Positions 8,601 to 23,600 of a stretch of DNA of 64,000 nt are shown piece after piece. The position numbers and the translations under genes are program-made. The stretch covers positions 1-64,000 of the forward strand of contig JAJDCR010000157.1 in NCBI GenBank assembly GCA_029260735.1. The letters run 5' to 3'. Below the pieces are notes generated by a model, which was not told where the DNA came from, did no database searches, and worked only from the letters and a program-made list of their open reading frames with translations. Every line of letters starts with the position of its first letter. Position 1 is the stretch's first letter. The DNA comes from Planctomycetota bacterium. GTDB taxonomy: Bacteria; Planctomycetota; Uabimicrobiia; Uabimicrobiales; Uabimicrobiaceae.

Positions 8601-11600
8601 ACGCCTTCCCTTAGGTTGTTCCAAAACTCTTCGAGGTTCTTTGCCTTAGGATAGCGTCCACTCATACCAATGACGGCAACATCTATGATGCCCGTTTTTT
8701 GGGAGGGAGAAGGAGATGGAGTAGCACAGGAGGAACTGTCGCTTCTTCTGGAAACGCGATGTCTGCGATTTTCAGTGATAGAAGAGTATTCGAAGGGAAG
8801 ATCTTTTGCTCTATTTTCTAAAAGGATTTTTAGATCTTCTTTTTTATTTTCGAGAAAGTAATCGACCAATCCCTCAATGCTTTGTACTTCAAAAAATAGT
8901 GTGCTTGTGACATCAGGAAATACTTTTTTCAGCTGAGTGGTAAGTTGAACGACGAGGATGGAGTCTATGCCATATTCTTCTAATGGTTTGCTAGGATCTA
9001 TTTTATGAGGGGGCATTTTCAAAACTTGAGCGACAAGTTTTTGAAAATAGAGCATACTTTTTTCTCGCAAGGATGATTGTGGATAGTCAGAAGCCATTTT
9101 TATCTTTGACTGTGTAGGAAGCAGTGCAGTAAGTGGTCTATTGATTTTTTGTCGAACGACACCATCACTGCTTGCGGCAATGATCTGTTGCCCCCATTTG
9201 TGTGCTTTTTGTGCAGGGAAACAGATAGATTCAAAACCCTCTTCTAGCAAGACCTCTTTCCAAGTCCTAGGATCTAATCCGGGACTGCCATTCAAACGCA
9301 GCGAGGCATCTTCATACAACCACCACCCCTCTAATAAACCAAAAGTAAGATGGGTAAATAGAGACCACTCGCAGAGTTCATTTAGTAAAAGAACTCCGCC
9401 ATTCTTTAAGGTTGCTTTTGCATTACGTAAGGTTTCTCTAATATTTGGTGTTGCATGTAAGACATTAGCGGCAACAACAAAATCATAATTATCAATTACA
9501 ATCGCTTGCCTTTTTAAGGGCATAGAAACATCAAGGATGGCGGTGGTAAGAGCTGGGAAATCAGGTTGATATTTTTCTTCTGCATGCATTAAAAAGGCTT
9601 TGGAAAGATCCGTATAACAATATTCTTCAATGGATTCTGAAAACTCTTGTAGCTTCGGTAGTATTTTGGCTGTGGTTCCTCCTGTCCCTGCCCCCACTTC
9701 AAGGATACGAATTTTTTTACTCTCATCTGCCTGTACCGCTTTTCTAATAGACTGAACTAAAATATTTGCGAGTACTTCATTAAAATAATCTGCCAGTACG
9801 TTTCCTTGATAAATTTCTTCCACTAATTCAAAAGAAGAGTTGGGAAAGATGACATCCGTTGCCAATTGCTTTCCCCTTAAGATCTCTGGCAATGCTTTTA
9901 AACAAGTTTCCAGTAAAACTATTTGAGCTTCTTCATTAGAATTCCTTATCCATCCAGATCTCTTTTCTTCCCATTCTTCCCATAAAAGAGATAGCTCTCT
10001 GAGGTTTTCGTCAAAGTTTTGCAGATAGTGGATGGTGGTATCCCACCATTTTTTATAGAAAGAAGCTGCTAGCTTTTCTAATGATAAGTTTTTTATATTA
10101 GCAGAGAGAATACCTCTTAATAGGGAATCCATAGCAGGAAATTGATTTAAAGAGTCTGGCTGAAGTGGTGTTTCTGGTATCTGGCAAAGCACAGGAGCGG
10201 ATACTTCTGGGTAAAACATCATTTCTTCTTGTAAATTCAGAGTTTGCAAAATTTCAGATTTTAAAGTTTTCATCAAAGCAACTTGATTTACGTTGGAATT
10301 AACAAAAGTCTGGAGGAACTCCATTGCCTCCCTAGGCTCAATAGAGCCAATCCCCATCTCCTCCATTCGTTTGTTATAAGAGGGGTCACTTACCACCCCT
10401 ACGCTACCCCAGTATCCCCAATTTATAATTTTCACAGGATAGGAATACTTTTTATTTAACATATGGGCAAAGCTATCTTGAAAGGTACAACCAGCAGCAT
10501 AGTTTGACTGCCCAGGAGCTTTGCCAAAGGACTGCATAGAGGAAAAGAAAAGCATAAAGTCTAATTCCTCTTTTCCAAAAACAATATCCATGTTCGTGCT
10601 AATATCTGCTTTCGCGGCTAGACTTGGGCAAAATGAACTTTCTTCCATTTTGCTAAGACCTTGATCTTGGAGAACTAGGGCCGAATGGATAATCCCATGA
10701 ATTTTGGGATAAGTCTTTTTTATTTGAACAAAGGCTTTTTGCAGAGAATATTTATTTGTCGCATCTGCGCTAATGTAAAGTGGTTCTTTGCCCAAGAGGC
10801 CCAGAGAGTTTATTTTGTTTTGAATTTCATCGTTTATGGCTCTTCGACCAATCCAAATAATCTGAGATTGGTAGTGCTGGATCATAAATCGACTCCAGGC
10901 TTCCCCAATACCGCCAGCCCCACCAATGACGATATAGACATCTTCTTTTTGGTATCTCGAAGCTTGTGGATTTAAGTTTTTAAGGGGAACTAACTTTTGC
11001 TCAAACCATTCTTTTTTACGGTAAGCCAAGCCATCGCCTTGGGAATTGTAAGGAAGAGAGAGACATTCTTCGATAGAAACGGAGGGGACAGAATCCAAAT
11101 CCAATAAACGCAACTTCCAATGGACAAACTCTTTCGCTAAACTTCCTATAAATCCAAAGACTCCCGCCTGAGTGGGATTAACAGAGTCTCCTTTTTTGAC
11201 CAACTGAGTTTGCTCTGTAATTATAGTCCATTTAATTTCTTGGCTGGCGTAGCCTAAACTAAGAAGAGCTTTTACAATGCGAAAAACTTGTAAGACCCCT
11301 TCTTGGGTTTGGGAAGAAACCGGAGCTATCCAAAGTAAATGATCAAAAGAACATGTTTCTAATTTTTCTCTAATCATCTCGGTGGTGAGTTCGAGAGGTA
11401 ACTCTAAAAAAACTGTATCAGGATAGGATTTCTGAGCCCAAGAGTGAGAAGTCTGATTTGTTCCGATTAGGAGTATCTTTGTTTGCGGTGAAACTTTCTG
11501 CTTATTTTTTGGTTTGTAGGTAATGGGATTCCAAACAGGAAGGAAAGATTGCAGTCTGGTTGTGCTTTCTTCTAGGGAAATATTTTTTGGCGATTTTTCG

Positions 11601-14600
11601 GGAGATTCTACTTTTTCTTCTAAGCTTCGAGAGGAAAAACCTCTCATTTTTACACAAACGCTCCCTTGTTCATCACAAAGATCCACATCTAGCTTTTGGA
11701 CTTTATTTTGGAATGCACTACCTTTAGAGTAGCGCACCCAGGCATACATAGTTGAGGTACATGGTCGTAAAATATCTAAGGATTCCAAAGCAAAGGGGAG
11801 GGGAGGATTTAGTGATTTTTTGTCATTCTCTTGTTTCGAAATATCACTCAAAATTAAGCCAATAGATGATTGGAGAGCACTGTCCATTAAGCTAGGGTGG
11901 AGGACATAGTCATTTTTTGTGCTGAGAAGAGAAGAAGGAAGAGCGAGTTTAGCGAGAACTTGATTTTCTCCTTGATGAATTTCCTCCATTCCTTGGTAAG
12001 CTAAGCCATAATCTAGTCCGAGAGTTTGGAAGGCTTCGTAACAGGTAGAAGGATCAAGAGGACTTTCTTGCATTTGAGATTGGAGTTTCCTTAGATCAAG
12101 ACTAGAATACTCTTCTTTGCCCTTAATCTCTGCTCTTCCTTGAGAATGCAAAATGATCTCATCTTTATTTTCGGTATAGATTTCGTAGGCAATTTCTCCG
12201 TTATTTTCTCTCCATAATTCAATATGAACTTCTTTGGGCGAGCTATTGACCAATATAGGCTGAGACCACACAATATTTTTAAGTCGCAAAGAGTTTTCTT
12301 TTTCCTCTTTCCCAGAGGCATTTTCTATAGCGGCTCGTGCTATCTCTAGATATCCCACTGCAGGTAATACTTTTTCTCCTTTTACTTGATGGTCCTTTAA
12401 AAAGAACTCCTTTCCTGAAAAAGTAGAAGTAAATCGTTGCCCTGAGAGATCGGAAGTGTTTTGGTGAAGTAGGGGATGAATTACCGAAAAAGAGTTTGTT
12501 TTTAAGGGTGGAAGACTTTCCTTTGTTCTATTAAGTTTGGGAATCCAACATCTTTCTTTGGCAAAAGGATAAGTTGGTAAATGGATTTTCGCTGGAGTAA
12601 GCCCTTGGTAAAACTGATTCCAGTCTAAGGGTAAACCTTTGACCCAAAACTTCATAATTTTAGAGAATTCTCTTTTCTTTATCCAGGTTTCCATAATCTC
12701 TGTCATATTTTCATCTGTGCTGAACACCTCTATAGTTTCGTCATTCGGCTCGACTTTGCCTTGGTAAGTTTCTTCGATGAATTTTTTTCTTTGTAAAAAC
12801 AAATCTAACTTAGTCAGCAACTGGGCAAAGTTTTCAACCAAAAAGACAACTCTTGTTTCCATAGCACTGCGGCCCGTTTGTAGGGTGTATGCTAAGCTAC
12901 TCAAGGAAATTGCTTGATTTTGAGAGATAAATTCCTTAAAAATTCGGGCATATTCATATAATTGAGATGGATCTTTGGCCGAAAGAGGAACTATATAAAT
13001 ATCTTCAGAGGCAAAAAATTTCTCTTCTTGGGGAGTCTGGGAAATATATTCTTCTATGACAAGGTGAGCATTCGTTCCGCTAAATCCAAAAGAGCTGACA
13101 CTTGCTTGCCGAGGGAAATTTGCCAGATTTTTCCAAGGCTTTCTCTCCGTGTTCACATAGAAAGGAGAATTTTTAAAATCAAAATGAGAGTTTTCCTTTT
13201 TAAAATTCAAGCTAGGGACTAACTCTTGGTGTTTCATCGACAAAAGTACCTTTTGAACACTGGCGACACCGGCGGCGGCCGAAGTGTGTCCAATATTGCT
13301 TTTGACCGAAGCTAGAGCGCAGTAGTTTTTCTGAGAAGTTTTTTCTTTAAATACCGTTGCCAGAGCTTCTAATTCGATCGGGTCACCCAGCTTTGTTCCT
13401 GTTCCATGAGTTTCCACATAGCTGATTCTTTCAGGATCAATTTTATATCTAGAATAGATCTCTCGCTCTAAGTCAATTTGAGAGTTAACGCTAGGAGCTG
13501 TAATTCCATTGGTTTTACCGTCCTGATTGATTCCTGAACCTTTGATAACCCCATAGATCGGATCGCGTTGTAGTCTTGCATCTTCCAAGCGTTTCAAAAC
13601 AAGTGCTCCGACCCCTTCTCCAGGAACAAATCCATCGGCTGAATCATCAAAGGTTTTGCACTGTCCTTCGGGAGAAAGCATCCCTGCTTGGCACATACCT
13701 ATATAAGATTCGGGAGTTAAGTATAAACTCACTCCTCCTGCCAGTGCCATGTTGATTTCTTTATTTAATAAGGCTTGGCAAGCCAGATGAATAGCAACCA
13801 AGGAAGAAGAGCAAGCGGTATCTATGGGAATAGCAGGCCCTTTTAGATTGAGATAATAAGCTATTCTGGCTGCCGCCATGGCAAAGCTATTCCCGGTTAT
13901 ATCGGAAACTTCAGAGTTGGCTTGAGCCAGGAGTAAGGAATATTCATTGCCCATAATTCCCAGATATACACCACATTTCTGGTTGCTTAGACTTTCTTTA
14001 GAGTATCCGGCATCTTCAAATGCTTTATACCCTTCCTGAAGAAACAAGCGGTGTTGAGGGTCTATTTGTTCTGCTTGAACAGGAGGAATTTGAAAAAATA
14101 GAGGATCAAAAAACTCTATATCATCGAGCATTCCTAGCCATTTGCAATAAATTTTATCTTTCTTAGAAGGGTCGTTGATATCCCAGCGGGATTTTGGTAT
14201 TTCCCGGATCGAATTTTTTCCTTGGGCTAAATTAGTCCAGTATTGCTCTAAGTTTTCTGCTCCCGGGTATCTTCCCGACATTCCAATGATGGCAATTTTA
14301 TTATTAGAAGAAGTTACTTCATTTTTAACTTCATTTTTAGCTTCATTTTTAACTTCATCTTTAACTTCATCTTTAACAAAAGACTGTTTTTTGGGGTCTA
14401 AAGAGACAGATGATTTGAGAGTAATAGGTTCTCGTATTTGGGAGGTGGTATTAGATATTGTGGGTAAATTCTTTTGAGTTTTTGTTTTTGGAGCAAGATC
14501 AGGGGATAGTTTTTTTATTTCTTGCTCTAAAAATAATGCTAAGGCTGATAGCGTCGAGTAGTCATAAAGTTTAGTTGTCAAGATAGAGAGACCATAGCTT

Positions 14601-17600
14601 GTGTTGATTTCCTGGACCCATTCTATACCGATAATGGAATCCATTCCTAGCTCTATGAAAGGTTTTTCACAATCGACCATTTCCTCTTTCATGTACAGTG
14701 CTTTTGCTAAGCTAACTCTTAGTTCTCTTTTTAAAGTTTCGAATGTAATTTCTTTTTTATAGGAGGGAGAGAGCTTTGAAACCTTTACTGAGTTTTGTGA
14801 TGGTGAAGGAGATCCTGGACTTAGTTTGAGTGAAGATTTATTATCGTTTAGAGCGGATTTTTCTGTGATAGAATTTGTTTTTTCTAAAGGAGGTAATCCT
14901 ACCTCTTTAGGCTTATGGACTGAACTAGAAAATGGAAGGAAAGGTGTTTCTGGTAACTTTGGAATTTTGGATTTTGCGCTATTATCTTCTTCAGAGATCC
15001 AGTATCTTTCTCTAGCAAATGGATATACAGGTAAACCGGAGAGACGTTTGACGGTATCTGGAGGATACAAAAGCTGCCAATGAATATTGTTTCCTTCTAA
15101 CCAAAGTTTTGCCAAAGTTTTGTGCTTATGATTATGAGCTAATTTTTGAATGTACTCTCTTCCTTCTTTGGTGTCTTCTACGAGCTCTGTTTTTTGCTTT
15201 GCTTGGGCAAAGAAAATCCGAGGATCACTTTTTCCTTGGATATAGGACTCCAAGAGGTCTTTCAGTTGTTCTAAGTTGCTCGTGATAATGGCAAGTCGAT
15301 AATTCATTGCAAAACGACCGACTTGTAGGGTGTAGGCTAAATTAACTAAAGATAAAGTAGGGTTTCTATCTAGACTAGTCCATAAAACTTGGGCATAAAT
15401 ATCCAACTGAGCCTTCGTCATAGCCGAAAGGAGAATAAGCAAAGGAGTGCCTATTGAAGGGGGAGGAGAAGAAGCCAAGGCAAAGGAGTTGTTCTCTTGG
15501 TCGAGGTATTCTGAAATGACAATATGGGCGTTAGTTCCACTAAAACCAAAAGAACTGATGGCCGCTTGCCTAATCCCTTTCGGAGGAACGTTCCAATTTT
15601 TACATTCTGTGTTGATGTAATAAGGACTTTCTTTTAAATCAATATGTTCGTTGAGTTTTTCGAAGTGGATAGTAGGAGGCAGCTTTTTATATTTTAGGGC
15701 TAGGAGTAGTTTGATTACTCCAGAAACTCCTGCCGCAGCAGCTAAATGACCAATATTACTTTTTACCGATCCTAAAGCGCAGTAGTTCTTTTTCTTAGTA
15801 TATTTTCGAAAGGTGTTTTGCAGTCCTTCCATTTCCACGGGATCTCCTAACTTTGTTCCCGTACCGTGAGCTTCTATGAGTTGGATTTCCTCTGGATGAA
15901 TCTTGTATTTGTCATAAATTTCTTGTTGTAAACGCGTTTGCGAATCGGGATTAGGAGCTGTGATTCCATTTGTTTTTCCATCTTGATTCACCCCCCAACC
16001 TTGGATGACTCCATAAACAGAATCTTTGTCTCTTTTTGCGTCTTCTAATCTTTTCAAAAAGACAACCCCTACTCCTTCTCCTGGGACAAAGCCATTTGCC
16101 CTTTGATCAAAAGTAAAGCATCGTCCATCTTTAGAAAGCATCCCGGCCTTTGTTGCCATGATATGAAGTCCTGGCCCCGACATGACACATACTCCTCCGG
16201 CTAGAGCAAGATCGCTACTGCCATTGATTAGACTATCACTTGCATTAGCAATGGCCACTAAAGAGGAAGAGCAAGCCGTATCAATGGACAAACAGGGGCC
16301 TTGTAAATTGAGAAAGTAAGAAATGCGGGCAGAGAGAATAGAAGAGGCGCCTCCTGTAAATGATTGAGCACTTAGTCTGGAACTCTGTAAAAGTTGTCCA
16401 TAGTCACCCACTGTGCAACCGACAAAAACACCGCACTTACTTCCTGATAATGATTTTGGATTGTATCCAGAATCTTCGATACTGTGCCAGCAAGTTTCCA
16501 AAAATAGGCGTTGCTGAGGGTCCATGGCCTCTGCTTCCCGAGGAGAAATATTAAAAAACGTTGGGTCAAATTGGTCGACGTCTTCCAAGGTTCCCATCCA
16601 TTGACAGTTCGTAGTTCCAGGTACACTAGGATCAGGATTGTAGTAGCGATTGATGCTCCAACGATTTTGAGGAATCTTAGAAATGCAATCCTTTTTTGAT
16701 TCTAAGTTTTCCCAGAACTCTTCTACATTCTTGGCTTGGGGGAATTTTCCTGCCATTCCAATAACTGCAATAGCAGGTGTTTTTTGAGAAGAAATAACGG
16801 GAGGAATATTATTGACTTTAGAGGGATTAAGAAAAGAAATTTTCTTGGCTTCGGCAAAGATTGAACTAGCCTGAGGAACTTTGCTCTCAAAGTCATCTCT
16901 TGTCACTAGGGTTCCTTTTTCTTTCGCTTCTCTTTGGACATGTTTACTTAGTTCTAAAATAGTGGGATAGTTATAAACTTTGGTTGCGGCAATGGAAGTG
17001 CCGTATTTCTGGTTTATCTTACGTATCCAAGTCACTCCTGTAATAGAGTCCAAACCTAAATCAATAAACTGAATGTCTTCTTCGATATTTTCTTCCTCTA
17101 GATGAAGTTCTTGGGCTAAGAGTTTTTTGAGATGAGATTTTATGGAAAATAAAATGTCGTCATCTACAGGATCAGAAACTTCAGAAAGGCTTTGCTGTTC
17201 TGGGAAAAGAGCAACTTCCTCGGCAGCTGAATAGAAATTTTCTTGAATCTGGAGTAAAGTCTGAGGATTATGAACAAAGGTTTTTTCATGCATTTCCAGT
17301 TCTAGTTGATAAGTCTCTTCTAGCTGATCTTTAAGATTTTGAGTAAATTTCTCTTTCAGGGCAACGAGAGTGCTACGCGGAAACTGCGCAATTTTTTGTG
17401 CAAGGATCATGGCCGATTCGTATATTTTTTTTCTAGGAAGTACACATAGCCCTCCTTTATTCTTGAATTCATTGCCCTGGTATTCCTTCGCTGTAAATAA
17501 AATTTCTCTTGCTAAATCATTGCCCATTCGATCAGGGAAAATAAGGGTAGAGCCAGCTCCAGGAGTAAACCCGTAATTCATATAAGGGCTAATGTACCTA

Positions 17601-20600
17601 CTTTCTTCACTAAAAAGAATCAAGTCGGTGAACATGCCTAAAGTCCATCCTGCTCCAATGGCATGCCCTTGCATCACTGAAATTACGGGAACTTTACATT
17701 CCAGCGCTAGGTGATAAATTTGGGTATCTGTAAACTTGGCCTTACCTTGTTGAATAGCAAGCAACCCTTCTTTGGTACCTCCGCAAGCAAAATAAGTATC
17801 ATAGCCTGTTAAGACGACTACTTTATAATGTTCGTTATCTTGGATATGAGAAAATACTTCGCTAAAGCCTGCGATAAATTCCGGGGAAAGCATATTTTTT
17901 GCTTTGTCATCCATCATCTTTATCACAATAATTCCCTGGGGGAAAGAAATCGCCTTTATAACCTTAGAATTAAGTGAAATGGCAGTAGAAGCATCTTGTA
18001 ACTTGCTGTATTCCTTGTAGCTCTCCCGTTGCCAAATACTGGCATCATGAAAAAGACTTTTTAACCAGGCAATATTTTCTTTATCTGGTTGAGCTTTATT
18101 ACCTGTTTTGTTCTCAGTTTTGTTTTCAGTTCTGTTTTCAGTTCTGTTTTCAGTTTTGCTATAGTGCTCAGCTTTTTCTTGGTATTTTTTAGCGGATAAA
18201 GAACCATCAATACTTGTTAATTCTTTCGCATATGTACAAATTTTACGAGATAGGTGTTGCTTTAGCTGTCGCAGTGATTCTTGGGGCATAGCAGCTATGA
18301 GTGTAGCTAGTTCTTTAGTATAAGGCTCTACTTGATCCTGCGGGAAGATAGGACAACTCCATCCTTTCTGCTGCAACTGTTTGCCTGTAAAGCTGTTTCT
18401 TGAGTATAAAAAGTCTTTGGCTTGGACTTCATTGAATCGTTCTATAAATAAAAATTCTTCTTCTTCTGTAGGGAAAAGAGTATCTTGTAAACTTGTGTAG
18501 TTATACTGATTTTCTTCACTACAAATCATAAAATCACAGAGAATTCCTAAGAGAAAACCAGCTCCGAGAGCACTCCCTTTCATTACTGCAATAGTAGGAA
18601 GAGGAAAAGAAATTATTTTTTGATGCAACTTCTGTTTGATCACTTCATTTTGCTGGGCTCTTCCTCCTCTCAAAAACCAAGTATCTGTTCCCCTAAGAAT
18701 TAAGACTTTGGCTTGCTTTTCTTGCTCCACTTTGCTTAAGGCTTTTCGTAACTCCTGGATGATATTTTCAGAAAGAGTGTTGTTCGTTTTAGGCTGGGAA
18801 ATTTGAATCCAAAAAATTCCGTTCCCAGAATCATATAAACTGACTGAAGAAGGTAAACTTTCTCCTTCAGGAGTAAAGGTTTTTGTGCTAAGAGGAGAAA
18901 GAAAGATCGAAGATCTATCTTCATTAGGAAAGCTGTCTTTTACGAGAAGTGTGGTATTCGAGAGAGAGACCTTTGTAGTTTTTTTCAAAGAGACTTTTTC
19001 AAAAGTCTCCTTTTTTTCCACATGAGGTTTTTCTTTAGAAGAAGGTACATAATTTTTTTTCTCCTCTAATTCTGAAATCCAGTATCTTTTTCGAGCGAAA
19101 GGATAGGTCGGAAGGCTAAGACGTTTTGGCTTCGCTTTTCCATAAAGTTTACTCCAGTCAAAGGAGAGCCCTTTGGCCCAGAGCTTCATTAGCTTAGAGT
19201 ATTTCTTTTTTTGAATCCATGCGGCAATTGTTTGGTCCATATCTTCATCGACAAAGAGTTCCGCTAATAGTTTTTCTTTCCGCTTTACAGATCCTTGGAA
19301 ACAACCCTTGATATACTCTTCATCCCTCAAAAAAGAAAAGAGTTTTTCGACTAACTCAGATAGATTTTCTACTATGAAAACGATACGTTCTTCCATTGCA
19401 CTGCGACCGACTTGCAAGGTGTAGGCAATATCCTCAATACAGTGGCTTTGCTCTTTCTCTTCTTTGTTTCTTTTCTCTGGCTTTAGAAAGAGATGGAGTT
19501 GTTCCGCACTGGTTCGTAATTGTTCTTTATTTTTAGCGGAGATAGGAATAAAAAAAGGATTTCTTGGGAAGGTTCCAGAATTACTTAACTTTAAAGAAAA
19601 AAGAGTAGGAGGAGCTTCTTCAATGACCAAGTGGGCGTTAGTGCCACTGAATCCAAAGGAGCTGATGGCTGCTCGCCGGGGAGTTCCTTTGGGAGATTTC
19701 CAATCTCGTAACTCTGTATTGATAAAAAATGGACTATTCTCCAGAGAAATATGCGAGTTGAGAGTTTTAAAATTTGCACTAGGAACCAATTTTTGTTGCT
19801 CTAGACAAAGTAATACCTTAATCACTCCAGAGACTCCTGCTGCAGTAAGTAAATGTCCAATATTACTTTTAACCGAACCTAATGCACAAAAATACTTCTG
19901 GGAAGTTTGGGCTGAAAAAGATTCTTTCAAAGCTTCTACTTCAATGGGATCTCCTAGTGTTGTCCCTGTTCCATGCGCTTCTATTAGAGAGATTGTTTCT
20001 GGATAGATTCCAAAGCGCTCGTAAACATCTTTTTCTAACATGATTTGTGAATTAGCACTCGGGGCTGTAATTCCATTAGTTTTTCCATCTTGGTTAATTC
20101 CCCAAGCACGGATAACTCCAGAGATGGGATCTTGGTCTTTCAAGGCGTCATCTAAACGCTTTAAAAGTAAAACTCCCACTCCTTCCCCTGGAACAAATCC
20201 ATTAGCACGAGCATCAAAAGAAAAGCAACGTCCTTCGCTCGAAAGCATTCCCGACTGAGTAGTCGTAATATGAGTGGAAGGACCCGATAAAACGCAAACG
20301 CCACCGGCCAAAGCAATGTTACTTGTATGATTCATTAAACTAGTGCAGGCCTCAGCAATAGCAACTAAAGAACTAGAGCAAGCCGTATCGATAGATAAAC
20401 AAGGACCTTTTAAGTTTAAAAAATAAGAAATCCTAGCGGACAAAATGGCACTAGAGCTCCCCATCAAATGCTTGGCTGTTGGCGACTTACCGGACAAAAA
20501 TTGTCCGTAGTCTCCTGCGGTACAACCTACGAAAACACTACACTTAGTGCCTGATAGAGTTTCCGGATTAATACCTGCATTTTCAATGCACAGCCAAGCA

Positions 20601-23600
20601 CTTTCTAGAAAAATTCTTTGTTGAGGGTCCATCCACTCAGCTTCAGCAGGAGAAATATTAAAAAACAGTGGATCAAATTTATCTGCGTTCTCTAAAACCC
20701 CCATCCATTTACAATTTGTCTTTCCCTCTTCTCCTTTAATATCATAATATTCTTCTATAGACCAACGGTTACGAGGAATTTCTGAAACACAGTTTTTGCC
20801 TTCAGCTATGTTTTTCCAAAACTCTTTCAGGTTTTTTGCCTGAGGAAATTGACCACTTCTCCCAATAACAGCAATAGCATCCCGCTGTTTCTCCAGTTTT
20901 TTCGTTTCCAGTTTTTCCGTAAAGCTCTTATTTTGCTGTGACCTTGTTTTTTCTTTCTGGTTTTGCTGCAAATTTGGAGGAGTTTTTTGGGTGTCTTTTT
21001 GCAGAGTAACAGGAGATAAAATTTTCTTGGAAAGACTAGACTTAGAGAAAAGTGTTTCTTTTCTTTCTTGGTATTCTTCTTTTAAGAAGCGAGCAAGTGA
21101 GTTGATCGTTGGATAATCGTAAATTTTAGTTGCAGTAAGATCAATTTCATATTTCTGATTAATGGCTTGAAGCCACTCTACCCCAAGAATAGAATCTAAT
21201 CCCATTTCCATGAACGCTTCTTCTGGATTGATATCAGATTCTTTTGCATATAAAATTTTTGCCAGACTAGAAATCAACTCTTCTTCTAAAGTCTCTATCA
21301 TTATGGAATGGTTTTGCTCTAAGGTAACCTTCGTTAAATTTGTTTGAGGTTCTTCTCCTGAAATTTCTTCTGGATCTGTAACTGTAGGGGAAATTTTTGT
21401 TGGTGTTTCCGAAGATAACAAAGAATTTTTTATAGAGGGAAAAGGTTCTGATGATAGAGAAAATAAATCGATGCTAAATACTGTTTTTTCTATGACTAGT
21501 TCCGCTTTAATAGCTTTTACTCTGGATAAAAGTGGTAGCTCAATTGCTTGTGGTTTACAAGTAGTGCTAACAAATTTAGAATCAACAGTAGCTAGAGGTA
21601 ACTTGTTTTTTTCTTCCTCTTTGATTCCATTTTTTGAAGATATCCAATATCGATCACGAGCAAAAGGATATGGGGGCAATCCAGAAAGACGTTGCACTGT
21701 TTTTAGGTTATATAATACTTGCCAAGGAATACTGTTTCCGTTTAGCCAAAGCTCTGCTAGTGTCTTATATTTTAGATTTTGAACTAACTTATTAATGTAT
21801 TCTTTTCCCTCTTCTGTATCACTAATCAAACTCGTTTTTTGTTTTACTTCTGCAAACAATATATGCGAGTTATTTTTTCCTTGAAGATAGGAATACAAGA
21901 AAGATTTTAACTCTTCATAATTACTCGTGACAATAGCTAGTCGATAGTTCATTGCTAAACGTCCTAGTTGAAGAGTATATGCCAGATTAATTAAAGAGAG
22001 AGTGGGGTTTTTTTTCAGAAAATGGAGTAAATTTTGAGTATAAACATCTAGTTGGAATTTTGTTTTGGCAGAAAGAATAATGACGACAGGCTTCTTCAAG
22101 GGAGAAGACAGAGCCGTAGATTCATTTATTTCGTTGAAATATTCAGAAATCACCATATGTGCGTTGGTTCCACTAAAGCCGAAAGAATTGATCGCCGCTT
22201 GTCTTATTTTTTTAGGGGAAACACTCCAGTCTTTGTATTTAGTGTTGATGTAAAAAGGGCTTTCCCTTAAATCAATATGTTTATTCAATTTCTTAAAGTG
22301 GATAGTGGGAGGGAGTTTCTTATGCTGCAAAGCCAAAAGCAGCTTGATCATTCCAGCAATTCCCGAGGCTGTAGCTAAATGGCCGATGTTGCTTTTTATA
22401 GATCCTAAAGCACAATAGTTCTTTTTGTTGGTATACTTTTGAAAAGAGCTCTGTAGCCCTTCTACTTCAACAGGATCTCCCAACTTTGTCCCTGTACCGT
22501 GAGCCTCGATCAATTGAATTTCTTCTGGGAGAATTTTGTGCTTGTCATAGATTTCTTTTTGCAAACGCATTTGAGAATCAGGGTTGGGAGCAGTAATTCC
22601 ATTAGTTTTTCCATCTTGATTTACTCCCCATCCTTGGATAACTCCATAGATCATGTCTCGGTCTCTTTGAGCATCTCTCAATCTTTTTAAGAAGACCACT
22701 CCCACTCCTTCTCCTGGAACAAAGCCATTTGCTCTTTGATCAAAAGTAAAACATTGGCCATCTTTAGAGAGCATACCGGCCTTTGTCGCCATGATGTGTA
22801 ATGTGGGTCCAGTTATTACACAAACTCCTCCTGCAAGGGCCAAGTCACTGCTCCCTGTAACTAAACTATCACAGGCATTAGCCACTGCAACCAAAGAAGA
22901 AGAGCAAGAAGTGTCAATAGACAAACAAGGACCTTGTAAATTCAAAAAATAAGAAATACGAGCAGCGAGAATGGAGATGGCCCCTCCCGTGAAAGCCTGA
23001 GCACTTAGCTCGGAGTTTTGCAATAGTTGACTATAGTCTCCCGTTGCACAGCCGACGAATACACCACACTTACTTTCTGAGAGCGATGTGGGATTGTATC
23101 CAGAATCTTCAATACTATGCCAACAAGCCTCTAAAAACAAACGCTGTTGGGGATCCATTGATTCTGCTTCACGAGGAGATATATTAAAGAATATTGGATC
23201 AAAAAGATCATACTCTTCTAAGGCTCCTATCCATTTGCAATTAGTTTTTCCTGGTATTTTAGGATCTGGGTCATAATATTTTTCAATACTCCAACGACAT
23301 TTGGGAATTTGAGAAACACAATTTTTTCCCAACTTTATATTTTCCCAAAACTCTTCGAGATTTTTCGCTTGAGGAAATTTTCCTGCCATTCCAATTACTG
23401 CAATTCCAGGTATTTTTTTTGAAGAAATTTCCTGAATTTCTCTTTTCTCTAATTTTTGGTGGAAAGGTATTTTTTTCGCAGAAGATAAAAGGGAGTGAGG
23501 AACTACTGGAGAAGGAATTTCTGAGAAAATGAAGCCTTGCTCTTCAGCTTCTTGTTTTACATATTGGCTCAGATCGGAAAGTGTCGGGTAATTATAAATT

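Noticed and set aside
19464..20006. A 180-aa plus-strand open frame inside the giant PKS gene
   Set aside because: It is antisense to KS5 and its linker, has no recognisable motif and no ribosome site. The minus-strand frame carries all KS signatures.
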